64,000 nt of DNA from Bin5 sp965261695 (lineage in GTDB: Bacteria > Chloroflexota > Anaerolineae > Caldilineales > Caldilineaceae): positions 4,588,001 to 4,652,000 of the forward strand of contig OZ253474.1 in the NCBI GenBank assembly GCA_965261695.1, read 5' to 3'. The notes beneath the pieces were generated by a model, which worked only from the letters and a program-made list of their open reading frames with translations, was not told the DNA's origin and did not search any database. Both the position numbers and the translations under genes were made by a program. Below are positions 24,607 through 33,783 of this stretch, piece after piece (position 1 is the first letter of the stretch; each line of letters starts with the position of its first letter).

Positions 24607-27306
24607 ATGAAAAAGCTATCAACATTTGAGATCCGCAAATTTTTTCTCGAGTATTTCCAGGCGCGGAAGCATCAGATCGTGGACAGCGGCAGTCTTGTGC
24701 CAGCAGACGACCCGACGCTGCTATTCGTCAACGCCGGCATGGTGCAGTTCAAGGATGTGTTTCTGGGGCTGGAGAAGCGGGGCTACAAGCGCGCCACCAC
24801 GTCGCAGAAGTGCCTGCGGGTGAGCGGCAAACACAACGATCTGGAGAATGTCGGCCCCAGCCCGCGCCATCACACCTTCTTTGAGATGCTGGGCAACTTT
24901 TCGTTCGGCGACTACTTCAAGCGCGACGCGATCCAGTTCGCCTGGGATCTGCTCGTCAATGAGTTGGAACTTCCGCTCGAGCGGCTGTGGTTCTCGGTCT
25001 ACACCGATGACGACGAGGCTGAGGAGTTGTGGCGGAAGGTGGGTGCGCCGCCGAAGCGCATTCTGCGCTTCGGCAAGAAGGACAACTGGTGGGCGATGGG
25101 CGATGTCGGCCCCTGCGGGCCTTGCTCGGAGATCCACTATTATTGGGGCGACCTGGAGGACCAGGTCGCGGACGGCGTCAACGTGGACGATGAGTACCTG
25201 GAGATCTGGAATCTGGTCTTCATGCAGTACGAGCAGCGCGAGCCGGGCGGCGAACTGATCCCGCTGCCGCGGCCGAGCGTAGATACGGGGATGGGCCTGG
25301 AGCGGCTGGCCTCGATTCTGCAGGGCAAGGACAACAATTACGATACGGACGCATTCACGCCGATCATGGACCGCATCCAGGCGATGCTGGGGCACAGCGA
25401 CGCGCAGCGGCAGGAGCACCTGGTAGGCTACCGGGTCATCGCCGACCATGGGCGCGCCATTACTTTTCTGATCAGCGACGGGGTGATGCCGGGCAACGAG
25501 GGCCGCGACTACGTTGTGCGCATGATCTTGCGGCGGGCTGCCCGCTTCGGCAAAATGATCGGTTTTGAAGAGCCTTTTCTGGCGGAGATCTGCCGGGTTG
25601 TGATCGCCGAATTCGGCGCGCACTACACCGTGTTGCAGGGGAATGAGGATTTCATTTTGCAGACGGTTACCGCCGAGGAGGAGCGTTTCCAGCGCGCCCT
25701 GAATGCCGGCCTTGCCCTTTTGGACGGCCTGCTGGAGCGGCTGCGCGCCGGCGGCACAGGCGTGATCCCCGGCGAGGATGCTTTCCGCCTGTGGGACACG
25801 TACGGTTTCCCCCTGGACATCACCCGCGACGTAGCGCAGGAGAACGGTTTCAGCGTTGACGAGGCCGGATACCTGGAGGCACTGCAGCAGCAGCGTCAGC
25901 AGTCGGGCAGCGACCAGGCGGGCCTGGCCGCGGATGTCTCGGTCTACGTGACGATGTTGGAGGATCTGCGCGCGCGCGCGCTTCTTGACGCTTCTGGTGT
26001 GAAGCAGCTGATCTATGAGGATGCCGAGGACGCGGACACGGTCGTCATCGGTCTGCTGAAGGATGGTCGGGCGGTCGAGCAGGCCCATGCCGGTGAAGAG
26101 GTGGAGGTGATCCTGCCGGAGACGCCGTTCTACGTGGAGAGCGGCGGGCAGGTTAGCGACACGGGCGAGATCGAGTACTTCCCCGACGGGATGGAGAGGC
26201 CGGCCTGGCGTGTGTGCGTACAAACGATGCGGCGGCCGATACCTGGGCTTGTCGTCCATGTAGGCGAAGTCACCAGCGGCACGGTGCAGGTGGGCGATCC
26301 GGCCTATGCGCTGATCGACACGGAGCGGCGCTGGGACATCATGCGCAACCATACGGCGACGCACCTGCTGCACGCCGAGTTGCGGGCGCAGTTGGGGGCG
26401 CACGTGCGCCAGCGGGGTTCGCTGGTGGCGCCGGACCGGCTGCGCTTCGACTTTTCCCATCCGCAGCCGGTCAGCGCGGACCAGTTGAGCGCGATCGAGC
26501 AGGCGGCCAATGCGGCCGTCCTTGCCAACGATGCGGTCAAGGATCGCTGGACTGATTTCGACCGGGCGGTGGGCGAGGGCGCGCTGGCCTTTTTCGAAGA
26601 GAAGTACGGCGACACGGTGCGCGTCATCTCGATTGGCGATGGCGGCGATGCTCTTTCGCAGGAGTTGTGCGGGGGTACGCATGTGGGAACCACGGGCGAG
26701 ATCGGCCCGTTTGTCATTACGAGCGAAGGCAGCAGCGCGGCGGGTGTGCGCCGGATTGAGGCGTTGACCGGGCGGGCGGCCCAGGCGTTGTCGGCGGACC
26801 GTTTGGCCGCGCTCAACGCGGCGGCGGCCAGCCTGCGCGTACAGCCGGAGCGGACGGCGGAGGCGGTGCAGCGGCTGCAGGAGCAGAACCGGCAGCTTGA
26901 ACGCCAGTTGGAGCAGTTGCGGGCTGAGTTGGCTCGCCAGCAGAGCGAACGACTGCTCAGTCATGCGGTGCGTCTGAACGGGCTTTCCATTCTGGCGGAG
27001 CAGGTGGAGGTCAGTGACGTGGACACGCTGCGGCAGATGACCGACTGGTTCCGCGATCGACTGGGCAGCAGCGTTGTGGTGCTCGGCTCGGTGATCAACG
27101 ACAAGCCGATGCTGGTGGCCGCTGCCACAGCTGACGCGATCGAAAAGGGCATCCATGCGGGCAACCTCGTGCGCGACGCGGCCAAGATCGTTGGCGGCGG
27201 CGGCGGCGGGCGCCCGAACATGGCCCAGGCCGGCGGCCGCCACGCCGACAAACTGCCGGAGGCCCTCGGTCAGGTGGCCGGATGGGTTGAAGAAAAGATG
27301 GGCTAG
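24607..27306 (+). CDS. alaS: Alanyl-tRNA synthetase
   Basis: 899 residues from the ATG at 24607 (GAGG 6 nt upstream); the frame extends upstream but the conserved start is MKKLSTFEIRKFFLEYF. It charges tRNA-Ala with alanine. Class II core: VNAGMVQFKDVFLG, TSQKCLRVSGKHNDLENVG, and motif 3 DTGMGLERLASILQG. The editing domain has HTATHLLH (His582, His586) and the zinc site LCGGTHVG (Cys688, His692), which removes mischarged Ser and Gly. The C-terminal C-Ala domain ends in IVGGGGGGRPNMAQAGG. Full length and intact. The next two genes (a baseplate-J-like gene and ruvX) follow on the same strand, an arrangement seen in Chloroflexota. The very long antisense frame is a coding-strand shadow. Confidence 0.97.
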   Translation: MKKLSTFEIRKFFLEYFQARKHQIVDSGSLVPADDPTLLFVNAGMVQFKDVFLGLEKRGYKRATTSQKCLRVSGKHNDLENVGPSPRHHTFFEMLGNFSFGDYFKRDAIQFAWDLLVNELELPLERLWFSVYTDDDEAEELWRKVGAPPKRILRFGKKDNWWAMGDVGPCGPCSEIHYYWGDLEDQVADGVNVDDEYLEIWNLVFMQYEQREPGGELIPLPRPSVDTGMGLERLASILQGKDNNYDTDAFTPIMDRIQAMLGHSDAQRQEHLVGYRVIADHGRAITFLISDGVMPGNEGRDYVVRMILRRAARFGKMIGFEEPFLAEICRVVIAEFGAHYTVLQGNEDFILQTVTAEEERFQRALNAGLALLDGLLERLRAGGTGVIPGEDAFRLWDTYGFPLDITRDVAQENGFSVDEAGYLEALQQQRQQSGSDQAGLAADVSVYVTMLEDLRARALLDASGVKQLIYEDAEDADTVVIGLLKDGRAVEQAHAGEEVEVILPETPFYVESGGQVSDTGEIEYFPDGMERPAWRVCVQTMRRPIPGLVVHVGEVTSGTVQVGDPAYALIDTERRWDIMRNHTATHLLHAELRAQLGAHVRQRGSLVAPDRLRFDFSHPQPVSADQLSAIEQAANAAVLANDAVKDRWTDFDRAVGEGALAFFEEKYGDTVRVISIGDGGDALSQELCGGTHVGTTGEIGPFVITSEGSSAAGVRRIEALTGRAAQALSADRLAALNAAAASLRVQPERTAEAVQRLQEQNRQLERQLEQLRAELARQQSERLLSHAVRLNGLSILAEQVEVSDVDTLRQMTDWFRDRLGSSVVVLGSVINDKPMLVAAATADAIEKGIHAGNLVRDAAKIVGGGGGGRPNMAQAGGRHADKLPEALGQVAGWVEEKMG

Positions 27307-27389
27307 ACGGTTCGGCCGATTGCAGATGGCGGAGAGGGCGCGGCGCCGGGTTTGAGCAGCCAACCAGACGCGCGCGATGAAGGAGTCCA

Positions 27390-28994
27390 GTGGCAGAAAT
27401 CCTTTATGTTGAGGACAACATCAGAGTCGAAGCCCTGCGGCAGGAGTTGGCGCGCATGGGCAGCGGCGCAGTGGCGGTCGTTCTGCCCAAACATTGCGAC
27501 CAACTGGACAGTCTGCCGCGTCTGCGTCTGCTGCAGCGTCAAGCGCAGGTTCTGGGCCAGGAACTGGCGCTCGTGACCTGGAACCAGTCGATCCGCCGCA
27601 ACGCCAATCGGCTGGGCATTCCTGTCTACGGCAGCGATGCGTCGCTGCGGGGACGCCGCTGGCGCATGGGCCGCGCGCAGCAGGTCGCTTCGCACAATCC
27701 GAGCGGCGGGCTGCCAGAGCCGCCTCCCTGGCGTAATAGGGACGGTTCTCCAAATGTGAAGGTTGCGGCCCACCGCGGCCTGAGTCGCATTCGTCAGCGC
27801 CGGATCCTGGCCGAGCGCAGCTATCGACGCGGGACGCCCTGGTGGCTGCAGGTCGTTGGCTACATGCTGGTGGGCATGTTTCTGGCCGTGTTTGTGGGGG
27901 GATTCGTCTACTTTGTTCTGCCGGCGGCCACGGTCTCGCTTGTGCCCGGGCAGCGGGCGCTGGAAGCGACGGTGCTGCTGACGGCTGATCCCCAGCTGGA
28001 GGAGGCGGACTTCGAGCGGGGACTGCTGCCGGCGCGCCTTGTCGAGACCAGTGTCGAAGACACCGGCAGCGTTCTCACCACGGGCAGCGGTTGGTCGGAC
28101 GTGGAGCTGGCGCGGGGCAAGGTCGTCTTCACCAACCAGACAAACCGAACTGTGCGCATTCCGGCTGGCACTATCGTTTCTGCCAGTACCAGCGATCGCC
28201 GCATCGATTTCCGTATTCTGGAGGAGCTGGAGATTGCCGGGCCGATCGGCACCGGGGCGGAGGTGGAAATCGAGGCGACCGAGCCGGGCTCGCTTGGAAA
28301 TCAGGTCGCCAGCAACAGGATCACCACGGTAGCGGGCGCGTTGCGGACGCAGGTGCGCGTGACCAATCCGGAGCCGCCGCGGGGCGGGGTCACGGTCCCG
28401 GTGCGCCTGGTCACACAGGCCGACAAGGACAGGTTGCTCGGCCTGGTATACGACGGAATCAAGCAGAGGGCCTACGAAGCGTTGTCTCCAGAGCTGCGGG
28501 GGGACGAGTGGATGCCGCAAGGGTTGGTCCAGCCGTATATCGTTGCCCAGGCATTTGACCAGTTCAACGATGAGGAGGCGAACGAACTGAACCTGACTCT
28601 GCGCGTACTGATTCACGGGGTCGCGATCAGCCGCAGCGCATCCGAGGAGGCGGCGATGGCGGCGCTGCGTAAGGCGGTGCCGGAGCGCGGCCAACTCGTG
28701 GCTGACTCGATCCGCTTTTTGATTGAACCGCACAGCGTCGTCAGCGGGCGCACGTTGCGCTACTCGGTCAAGGCGAGCGGCAACTATGTGATCCCCATCG
28801 ACACCAGAGCCGTCGGCCGCACCGTAACCGGCCTGAGCGTGGAGGAAGCCGGCGACCGGCTGCAGGAGGAGTGGCTGCTGGCCGGGGAGCCGACGTTCTA
28901 TCAAGACCCCGGTTGGTTCGCCACCCTACCCCAGTTCGCCAGCCGCATCCAGGTGCGGGTCGAGTTGAGCGAGGCTGTCCTCAGCGGGCAGTAG
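27390..28994 (+). CDS. Baseplate J-like, single-TM anchored protein
   Basis: 534 residues from a GTG at 27390 (AAGGAG 5 nt upstream). An N-terminal cytoplasmic alpha/beta domain (about 1-100; ILYVEDNIRVEALRQELARMG, then VVLPKH and LALVTWNQSIRRNANRLGIPVYGSD) is followed by a basic linker. One transmembrane segment (about 156-178, VGYMLVGMFLAVFVGGFVYF) leads to a long outside region. That region contains the baseplate-J hallmark VVFTNQTNRTVRIPAGTIVSA and GTGAEVEIEATEPGSLGNQV. Phage tail baseplate J proteins share that domain, but this membrane-tethered version between alaS and ruvX is a Chloroflexota type of unknown function. Confidence 0.75.
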   Translation: MAEILYVEDNIRVEALRQELARMGSGAVAVVLPKHCDQLDSLPRLRLLQRQAQVLGQELALVTWNQSIRRNANRLGIPVYGSDASLRGRRWRMGRAQQVASHNPSGGLPEPPPWRNRDGSPNVKVAAHRGLSRIRQRRILAERSYRRGTPWWLQVVGYMLVGMFLAVFVGGFVYFVLPAATVSLVPGQRALEATVLLTADPQLEEADFERGLLPARLVETSVEDTGSVLTTGSGWSDVELARGKVVFTNQTNRTVRIPAGTIVSASTSDRRIDFRILEELEIAGPIGTGAEVEIEATEPGSLGNQVASNRITTVAGALRTQVRVTNPEPPRGGVTVPVRLVTQADKDRLLGLVYDGIKQRAYEALSPELRGDEWMPQGLVQPYIVAQAFDQFNDEEANELNLTLRVLIHGVAISRSASEEAAMAALRKAVPERGQLVADSIRFLIEPHSVVSGRTLRYSVKASGNYVIPIDTRAVGRTVTGLSVEEAGDRLQEEWLLAGEPTFYQDPGWFATLPQFASRIQVRVELSEAVLSGQ

Positions 28995-29005
28995 CCCCAC
29001 AGCCG

Positions 29006-29470
29006 ATGACCCCGCCATCCCATCCCAAAAACGACGAATCGCTCGGCAAGATCATGGCGCTTGACGTTGGCGACGCCCGCGTCGGCGTCGCCGTCTGTGA
29101 TCCGCTGCGTCTGACCGTTCGGCCTCTGCGCACGCTGCGCCGGCGCAGCCGCCGCCAGGATTTCGATGCGCTCGCGCGGATCTACGCCGAGGAGGAGGCG
29201 ACGCTGGTGGTGTGCGGGCTGCCGCTCAATATGGACGGCAGCGAAGGGGCGCAGGCGCGCAAGGTGCGCAACTGGGCGGCGCGATTGCTGCGCGTTTTGC
29301 GGGCGATTCGCGCGGAGGAAGTCCCACTGCAATTCTGGGACGAACGGCTGAGCAGCTTTGCCGCCGACGAGTGGATCGCCGAAGAGGGGCCGCATTCGGC
29401 CGGCCAGGATGCGGTGGCCGCGGCGGTGATTCTGAGGAGTTATCTGGACGCGCAGGATGAAGGTGGGTAG
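29006..29470 (+). CDS. ruvX: RuvX / YqgF-family putative Holliday-junction resolvase (pre-16S rRNA nuclease)
   Basis: 154 residues from the ATG at 29006; a start at 29054 is also possible. RNase-H-like fold motifs: IMALDVGDARVGVAVCDP (first catalytic Asp), LVVCGLPLNMDGSEG, FWDERLSSFAADEWI and a final HSAGQDAVAAAVILRSYL with the last acidic residue. In bacteria it matures 16S rRNA 5' ends and has been proposed to cut recombination junctions. It starts 11 nt after the baseplate-J-like gene stop, so it is probably in the same transcript as alaS or the gene before. Confidence 0.88.
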   Translation: MTPPSHPKNDESLGKIMALDVGDARVGVAVCDPLRLTVRPLRTLRRRSRRQDFDALARIYAEEEATLVVCGLPLNMDGSEGAQARKVRNWAARLLRVLRAIRAEEVPLQFWDERLSSFAADEWIAEEGPHSAGQDAVAAAVILRSYLDAQDEGG

Positions 29471-29594
29471 GGGAAGTTTGCCGCGGGCGGATGATGTCCT
29501 GTATGGTTTCTCAGCTTGACTGGAGCGGTAATCTGAGACTGCTCTTTAGAAGCAGGGTTTCGGAAAGGAACCGGTTCGGGCATAGGGGTGAGCG

Positions 29595-30017
29595 ATGACG
29601 AAAAGAATTGAACACATGAAGCGCTGCATCCATACGCTCAATAGGGCGTGGGAAGGTCTGCAACAGTACGAACCTGGGGAAGCTGTGTATGAGATCTACC
29701 GCGCGGCCTGTGCCAAAGGGTTTGAGCTTGTGCTGGACCAGAGCGGCAGATTGCTGAACAGGCGGCTGCGCCCCTACTTTGCCAGCAACCGGCAGCCGGA
29801 TCAGCTTCACTTCAACGACATCTTCCGCCATGCTGCCAAACACAGCCTGATTAGCGACAATGCCTGTGAGCGTTGGCTCGAATACCGCGTCAACCGCAAT
29901 GAAACGGCGCACGAACACGGGGAGCAATTTTCTGAGAGGACGCTGGAACTTCTGCCGCAATTCATTGCCGACGCGAATGAGTTGGTCGGTGTGATCGAGG
30001 GGGGGCGAGATGGCTGA
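29595..30017 (+). CDS. HEPN-type partner of a nucleotidyltransferase (HI0074-like)
   Basis: 140 residues. A four-helix protein of the HI0074/HEPN group with the C-terminal signature YRVNRNETAHEHG, matching the R-x4-6-H active-site motif of HEPN ribonucleases and of 'nucleotidyltransferase substrate-binding' proteins. In such modules the HEPN protein is the toxin or substrate part and the adjacent minimal nucleotidyltransferase (MNT) is its antitoxin, which modifies it with AMP. The stop overlaps the next ATG by 8 nt, so translation is coupled. The partner gene has an in-frame stop, so regulation of this protein may be lost. Confidence 0.75.
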   Translation: MTKRIEHMKRCIHTLNRAWEGLQQYEPGEAVYEIYRAACAKGFELVLDQSGRLLNRRLRPYFASNRQPDQLHFNDIFRHAAKHSLISDNACERWLEYRVNRNETAHEHGEQFSERTLELLPQFIADANELVGVIEGGRDG

Positions 30018-30327
30018 ACGGCTGCACCTGAAACCGCGTCATCGTCGAATGCTTGAGGAGATTCTGCGCGCACACGTGCCCGGTGTCGAAGTGTGGGCGT
30101 ACGGCAGCCGCGTCTGTGGGCGTAGCCACGGCGGCAGCGATCGGGACCTGGTTCTGCGGGCGCCCGGGCGGGAGGAGATCCCGGTCGGTTAACTCGTCGA
30201 GTTGGTGGACGCGCTGCGGGAGTCGACGTTTCCGTTTCTCGTGGAGGCGCGCGATTGGGCGCGGCTGCCGGAGAGTTTTCACCGTGAGATTGAACTTGAC
30301 TACGTTGCGCTGGGGGGCGAGCCTTAG
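30010..30327 (+). pseudogene. Minimal nucleotidyltransferase (MNT) antitoxin gene with in-frame TAA
   Basis: The ATG at 30010 lies inside the HEPN stop region. It encodes LHLKPRHRRMLEEILRAHVPGVEVWAYGSRVCGRSHGGSDRDL; GSR...GGSDRDL is the MNT metal-binding motif (usually GSRA-G-A--SDLDL). The frame hits TAA at codon 61 (30190-30192) and then continues in the same frame: LVELVDALRESTFPFLVEARDWARLPESFHREIE, to TAG at 30325. This tail is the usual end of MNT proteins (FPFLVDVVDWARLPESFR). TAA is one base from CAA. The truncated product would keep the catalytic motif but lose the C-terminal half, so it is likely inactive or unstable. Confidence 0.8.
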
Positions 30328-30335
30328 AGGTGCTC

Positions 30336-30884
30336 GTGCCAAGAATTCAAGCTAAGGATGAGAATACAATCCAAGTGATAACTGTAACTCTGGATACAAA
30401 CGTGTTGGTTGCATACTGGAAAGAAGAAGACAACGCATTGGTAGCGGAATCACTGCTGAATCTGGCACAGCAGGGCAAGATCGATCTTGCAATCACATCC
30501 CGTATCAACGCAGATATCCCCCGCCCGTCTTTGGCCGACCGGATCAACGAACTCCCGGATCTCAAGGTCCAGCAGATTGGAGCCCCCTTTCGATTTGGCC
30601 ATTCAAGTTGGGACGAGGGGGATGTGTGGGGAAGTGACGTATTCATAGAGGTAGTGACTTCACTTGAAGAGGAGCCGAACCAGGCAGGTAGGCAGAAACG
30701 GGATTGGAGAGACTGGGACCACCTTCAGGGACACTACCTAAGGCGAAGGGAATTCTTCCTTACTTGGGACGATGGGATTCTAGTATTGGCATCAAAATTG
30801 CGTGAAAAACTGGGTATCGTCGCTATGAAGCCAGAAGAGTTTCTTGCTTCGGTATTCAAGCCTACAAGAAACGGGCAATTGTGA
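30336..30884 (+). CDS. PIN-domain protein
   Basis: About 182 residues if the GTG at 30336 (GAGG 5 nt upstream) is used; GTG at 30330 or 30375 is also possible. The PIN ribonuclease pattern is seen in ITVTLDTNVLVAYW (first Asp), the acidic residue in the WKEEDNALVAESLLNLAQQ region, and RDWDHLQGHYLRRREFFLTWDDGILVLASKL (later Asp residues). It begins 8 nt after the MNT gene end and could be part of the same accessory module; no VapB-like antitoxin precedes it. PIN proteins usually cut tRNA or mRNA. The exact target is unknown. Confidence 0.75.
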   Translation: MPRIQAKDENTIQVITVTLDTNVLVAYWKEEDNALVAESLLNLAQQGKIDLAITSRINADIPRPSLADRINELPDLKVQQIGAPFRFGHSSWDEGDVWGSDVFIEVVTSLEEEPNQAGRQKRDWRDWDHLQGHYLRRREFFLTWDDGILVLASKLREKLGIVAMKPEEFLASVFKPTRNGQL

Positions 30885-30950
30885 CACTTAACTAAGCCAA
30901 CTCTTCAAGAGCCGTCCTGTCCTCGATTGACTCTCCACAATAGCAACTCA

Positions 30951-31085
30951 TTAAGGCTGAATCAGCCCGCGCAGGAAGAAGGCGGTGCGGCGGGCAGCGT
31001 CTGCGGGCGTGATGTCACCGTCGAAGGCCTGGTGCAGCGTCACACAGCAGTCGCGGACGATAGGGCACAGGGGGTCGAAGATGGC
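30951..31085 (-). pseudogene. 3' remnant of a TIM-barrel epimerase gene
   Basis: The minus strand reads AIFDPLCPIVRDCCVTLHQAFDGDITPADAARRTAFFLRGLIQP and stops. This is a diverged copy of the last 44 residues of the intact gene 275 nt away (GIFDGLRAIGYGGCVTMHQAFGGDMTP, TKRTAAFLRGLM). The rest of the copy is gone. It repeats the pattern of the transaldolase scrap at 5298-5424: a duplicated gene that survives only as its 3' end. Confidence 0.8.
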
Positions 31086-31359
31086 GTGTGTCTGGGCCGG
31101 CGCCCCAGACCGACGGCGGGTGTTGGCCGCCGGGGGCCGTGGCAAGAACTCAAGGTCCGGCCGATGCCCCGCCCCATGGCATCGGAGACAAGGCGGCTGG
31201 CGGCGAGCGTTTGCACCGGAGGAGCGGCGGCAGGCGCGGAGGGGCAGACAAGCGGCGGCCTGAGTGAGGGAGCGGAGGCAGGGCGGGGGTTAGGGAGGGC
31301 CCCCAAGGGAGTTTTCAGTTTCTAGTTCTTAGTGGGCAGCGGAGAGGGCGGGAGTCAGC

Positions 31360-32181
31360 CTACATCAACCCCCGTAGAAACGCCGCGGTGCGCTTGGTCG
31401 CCTCTTCGGGCGTCATGTCGCCGCCAAAGGCCTGGTGCATGGTCACGCAGCCGCCGTAGCCGATCGCGCGCAGGCCGTCGAAGATGCCGGGGAAGTCGAT
31501 ACCGCCCGGCGCGTCCAACGGGCGCATGGTGGTCATCACCTCGCCGCGCGTCCAGGTCTCCATCGGCATGAGGCCGTCGGGGTCGGGCGTGTGGTTCTGC
31601 AGGTAGACGTTGAATAGCCAGGGTTGAAAGGCGCGCAAGGTGGACTCGCCGTACTCCTGGCCGCACAACGCCAGATTGGCCGGCTCGTAGATGATGCCGA
31701 AGTTGGCGCGCCCCACCTCCTTGAGCGCAGCGACCGACCCCTCGACCGTCTCGAACAGACTGCGCGTATGGCTCTGATGCGCCAGGCGGATGCCCCGTTC
31801 GCGCGCCTCGTCGGCGGCGCGCTGCGCCTGGACGATGTCATCTTCGGTCTTCATGCAGATGCGAATCAGGTCGGCGCCTAGCGCTTCGGCCAGATCGAGC
31901 GACGGTGTGATCTGCCGCAGGCTGTTCGGGCCTTCGGCGCTGTTTTCCGGCACGGCAAAGTCGGCGGTAACCATCGAAACGGTCAGACCGCGTGCGGTCG
32001 CTGTGCGCCGCACACGCCCGGCCGCGCCGGCCCCGCTGTGAACTCCGACCACGGAGGCCCGCATGCAGAGGGCGTCGTAACCGGCGTCGGCCGCGATGCC
32101 CGCCAACTCACCGAGCGGAATGGCGCTCACCCTTTTGTTGCCGAAACTTTCGGCGACGCGCACTGAAAGTGACAGTTGCAT
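31360..32181 (-). CDS. Sugar phosphate isomerase/epimerase-like TIM-barrel protein
   Basis: 273 residues from the ATG at 32181; the longer frame to 32496 would overlap mtaB deeply and is unlikely. A xylose-isomerase-like TIM barrel: SIPLGELAGIAADAGYDALCMRASV, LRQITPSLDLAEALGADLIRI, GIRLAHQSHTRSLFETVEGS, FGIIYEPANLALCG, LFNVYLQNHTPD and the terminal GCVTMHQAFGGDMTPEEA. Acidic and His residues for a divalent metal are plausible in EPANL, QNH and HQAF. Probable role in isomerising a sugar or sugar acid, as for the Gfo/Idh neighbours in such genomes. It is divergent from mtaB. Confidence 0.85.
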   Translation of the reverse strand: MQLSLSVRVAESFGNKRVSAIPLGELAGIAADAGYDALCMRASVVGVHSGAGAAGRVRRTATARGLTVSMVTADFAVPENSAEGPNSLRQITPSLDLAEALGADLIRICMKTEDDIVQAQRAADEARERGIRLAHQSHTRSLFETVEGSVAALKEVGRANFGIIYEPANLALCGQEYGESTLRAFQPWLFNVYLQNHTPDPDGLMPMETWTRGEVMTTMRPLDAPGGIDFPGIFDGLRAIGYGGCVTMHQAFGGDMTPEEATKRTAAFLRGLM

Positions 32182-32275
32182 AATCCAGAGTATACCCGAA
32201 CTGCGATTGACTGCGAAAAACGGTTCTGTGTTATGCTGTGCCAGACTGATTGGCATTGTTCTCCCTGCACTGCTC

Positions 32276-33700
32276 ATGCGCGTATTTCTCGACCAACTGG
32301 GCTGTCGCCTCAACTTCAGCGAAAACGATACGCTGGCAAACCGCCTCAGCGAGGCCGGGCATCGCATTGTTGGCCGCGCCGAAGATGCCCATGTCATCGT
32401 GCTCAACACCTGCGCGGTGACTGCCCAGGCCGCGCGCAAGAGCCGCCAGGCCGCGCGGCATCTGCACAAGCGCAATCCCGGCGCGCGTATCGCCATGACC
32501 GGCTGCTATGCCACCCTGGACCCGCAGGAAAGCGCCCAATTGCCCGGTGTCGAGCTGGTTGCCGACAACCAGGAAAAGGAGGTGCTGCACACGCTGCTGG
32601 AGCCGTGGAGCGCGGCGTTCTCCGATCCCGACGACCTGGCCCGGATTCAGCCGCACGGCACGCCCTTCGCGCCGGCGCGCGTCCAGGAGCAGGGCGGGCG
32701 CACGCGCGCATTCGTCAAGGTGCAGGACGGCTGCCGGAACAAGTGCACTTTCTGCATAGTCACCCTGTTGCGCGGCGACAGCCGCAGTCGCGCGCCCGCC
32801 GATGTGGTGCAGGAGGTGCAGGGTCTGGTGGAGAGCGGCCACCGCGAAGCGGTGCTCACCGGCGTGCATCTGGGCGCGTACGGACGCGATCTGCCCGGCG
32901 GCCAGCCCACCGACCTGAAGCAGTTGACCGCTGCCATCCTTACCGATACCGGCATCGCCCGCTTGCGCCTCAGCAGCCTGGAGCCGTGGGAGCTGGCAGA
33001 CGGCTTCTTTGATCTGTGGCAACGCTGGCCCGGGCGGTTGTGCCCGCATCTGCACCTGCCCCTGCAGGCCGGAACCGACGCGCAGCTGCGCCGCATGGCC
33101 CGCCGCTGCACGGTGGACAGTTTTCGCAAGCTGGTGGCCGACGCCCGCGCCGCCATCCCCGATTTGATCGTCACCACCGATCTGATCGTCGGATTTCCGG
33201 GAGAGACGGAGGCCGACTTTGAGGCGGGGCTGCGCTTCGTCGAGGAGATGCGCTTTGTCCACGCCCACATCTTCCCCTTCAGCGCCCGGGTTGGCACAGC
33301 CGCGGCCAGCTTCGATGGGCAGGTCAACAGTGCGTTGAAGAAGGAGCGCTCGCGTCGCATGCACCAGGTCGTGGCGCGCACCGGTCAACGGGAGCGGGCG
33401 CGTTTCGTAGGCACGACGCGACCCGTCCTGTGGGAGGGCAGCGGGCAGCCGCTTACGGACCAGCCGGACACGCTCTTGTGGAGCGGCTTCACCGACAACT
33501 ACCTGCGCGTGACGGCGTGCGCCCCGGCGGGCCTCGATCTCGGCAACCGGGTCACGAAGGTGCGCCTGGAGGAACTCCACGGTGAGACCCTGCATGGCGC
33601 AATTCAGACTGATGGTGGCCCTTTTTCTCCGCAGCCGGCGCCGGAGCCGCCGCATCTTTCCCCAGATCCCGCCCTGTCCTCGCCAACGTCAACTTCCTGA
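32276..33700 (+). CDS. mtaB: tRNA (N6-threonylcarbamoyladenosine-C2)-methylthiotransferase MtaB
   Basis: 474 residues from the ATG at 32276. It thiomethylates t6A37 of tRNAs that read ANN codons, needing SAM and two [4Fe-4S] clusters. The N-terminal cluster cysteines are at 10, 46 and 77 (FLDQLGCRLN, LNTCAVT, MTGCYAT). The radical-SAM triad is CRNKCTFC (Cys153, 157, 160). Further conserved pieces are LTGVHLGAYGRD, RLRLSSLEPWE, HLHLPLQAGTDAQLRRM and TTDLIVGFPGET. A C-terminal TRAM-like region follows (about 395-450), then a proline-rich tail of no known role. Intact. Confidence 0.9.
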   Translation: MRVFLDQLGCRLNFSENDTLANRLSEAGHRIVGRAEDAHVIVLNTCAVTAQAARKSRQAARHLHKRNPGARIAMTGCYATLDPQESAQLPGVELVADNQEKEVLHTLLEPWSAAFSDPDDLARIQPHGTPFAPARVQEQGGRTRAFVKVQDGCRNKCTFCIVTLLRGDSRSRAPADVVQEVQGLVESGHREAVLTGVHLGAYGRDLPGGQPTDLKQLTAAILTDTGIARLRLSSLEPWELADGFFDLWQRWPGRLCPHLHLPLQAGTDAQLRRMARRCTVDSFRKLVADARAAIPDLIVTTDLIVGFPGETEADFEAGLRFVEEMRFVHAHIFPFSARVGTAAASFDGQVNSALKKERSRRMHQVVARTGQRERARFVGTTRPVLWEGSGQPLTDQPDTLLWSGFTDNYLRVTACAPAGLDLGNRVTKVRLEELHGETLHGAIQTDGGPFSPQPAPEPPHLSPDPALSSPTSTS

Positions 33701-33783
33701 GAGCAGTTTGCGCTTGAGCAGAACGCAATACGAATTCGGCGCTATCCAACATTTCCTCTTCACGACAAGACCAGGAGCGCGCT

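Noticed and set aside
24721..27363. 880-codon minus-strand open frame across alaS
   Set aside because: It is the mirror of a GC-rich, codon-biased gene; the translation has no domain and the plus strand is unmistakably AlaS.
27303..28904. 533-codon minus-strand frame across the baseplate-J-like gene
   Set aside because: Shadow frame; Arg/Gln/His-rich composition and no recognisable motif.
32231..33655. 474-codon minus-strand frame across mtaB
   Set aside because: Shadow of the radical-SAM gene.
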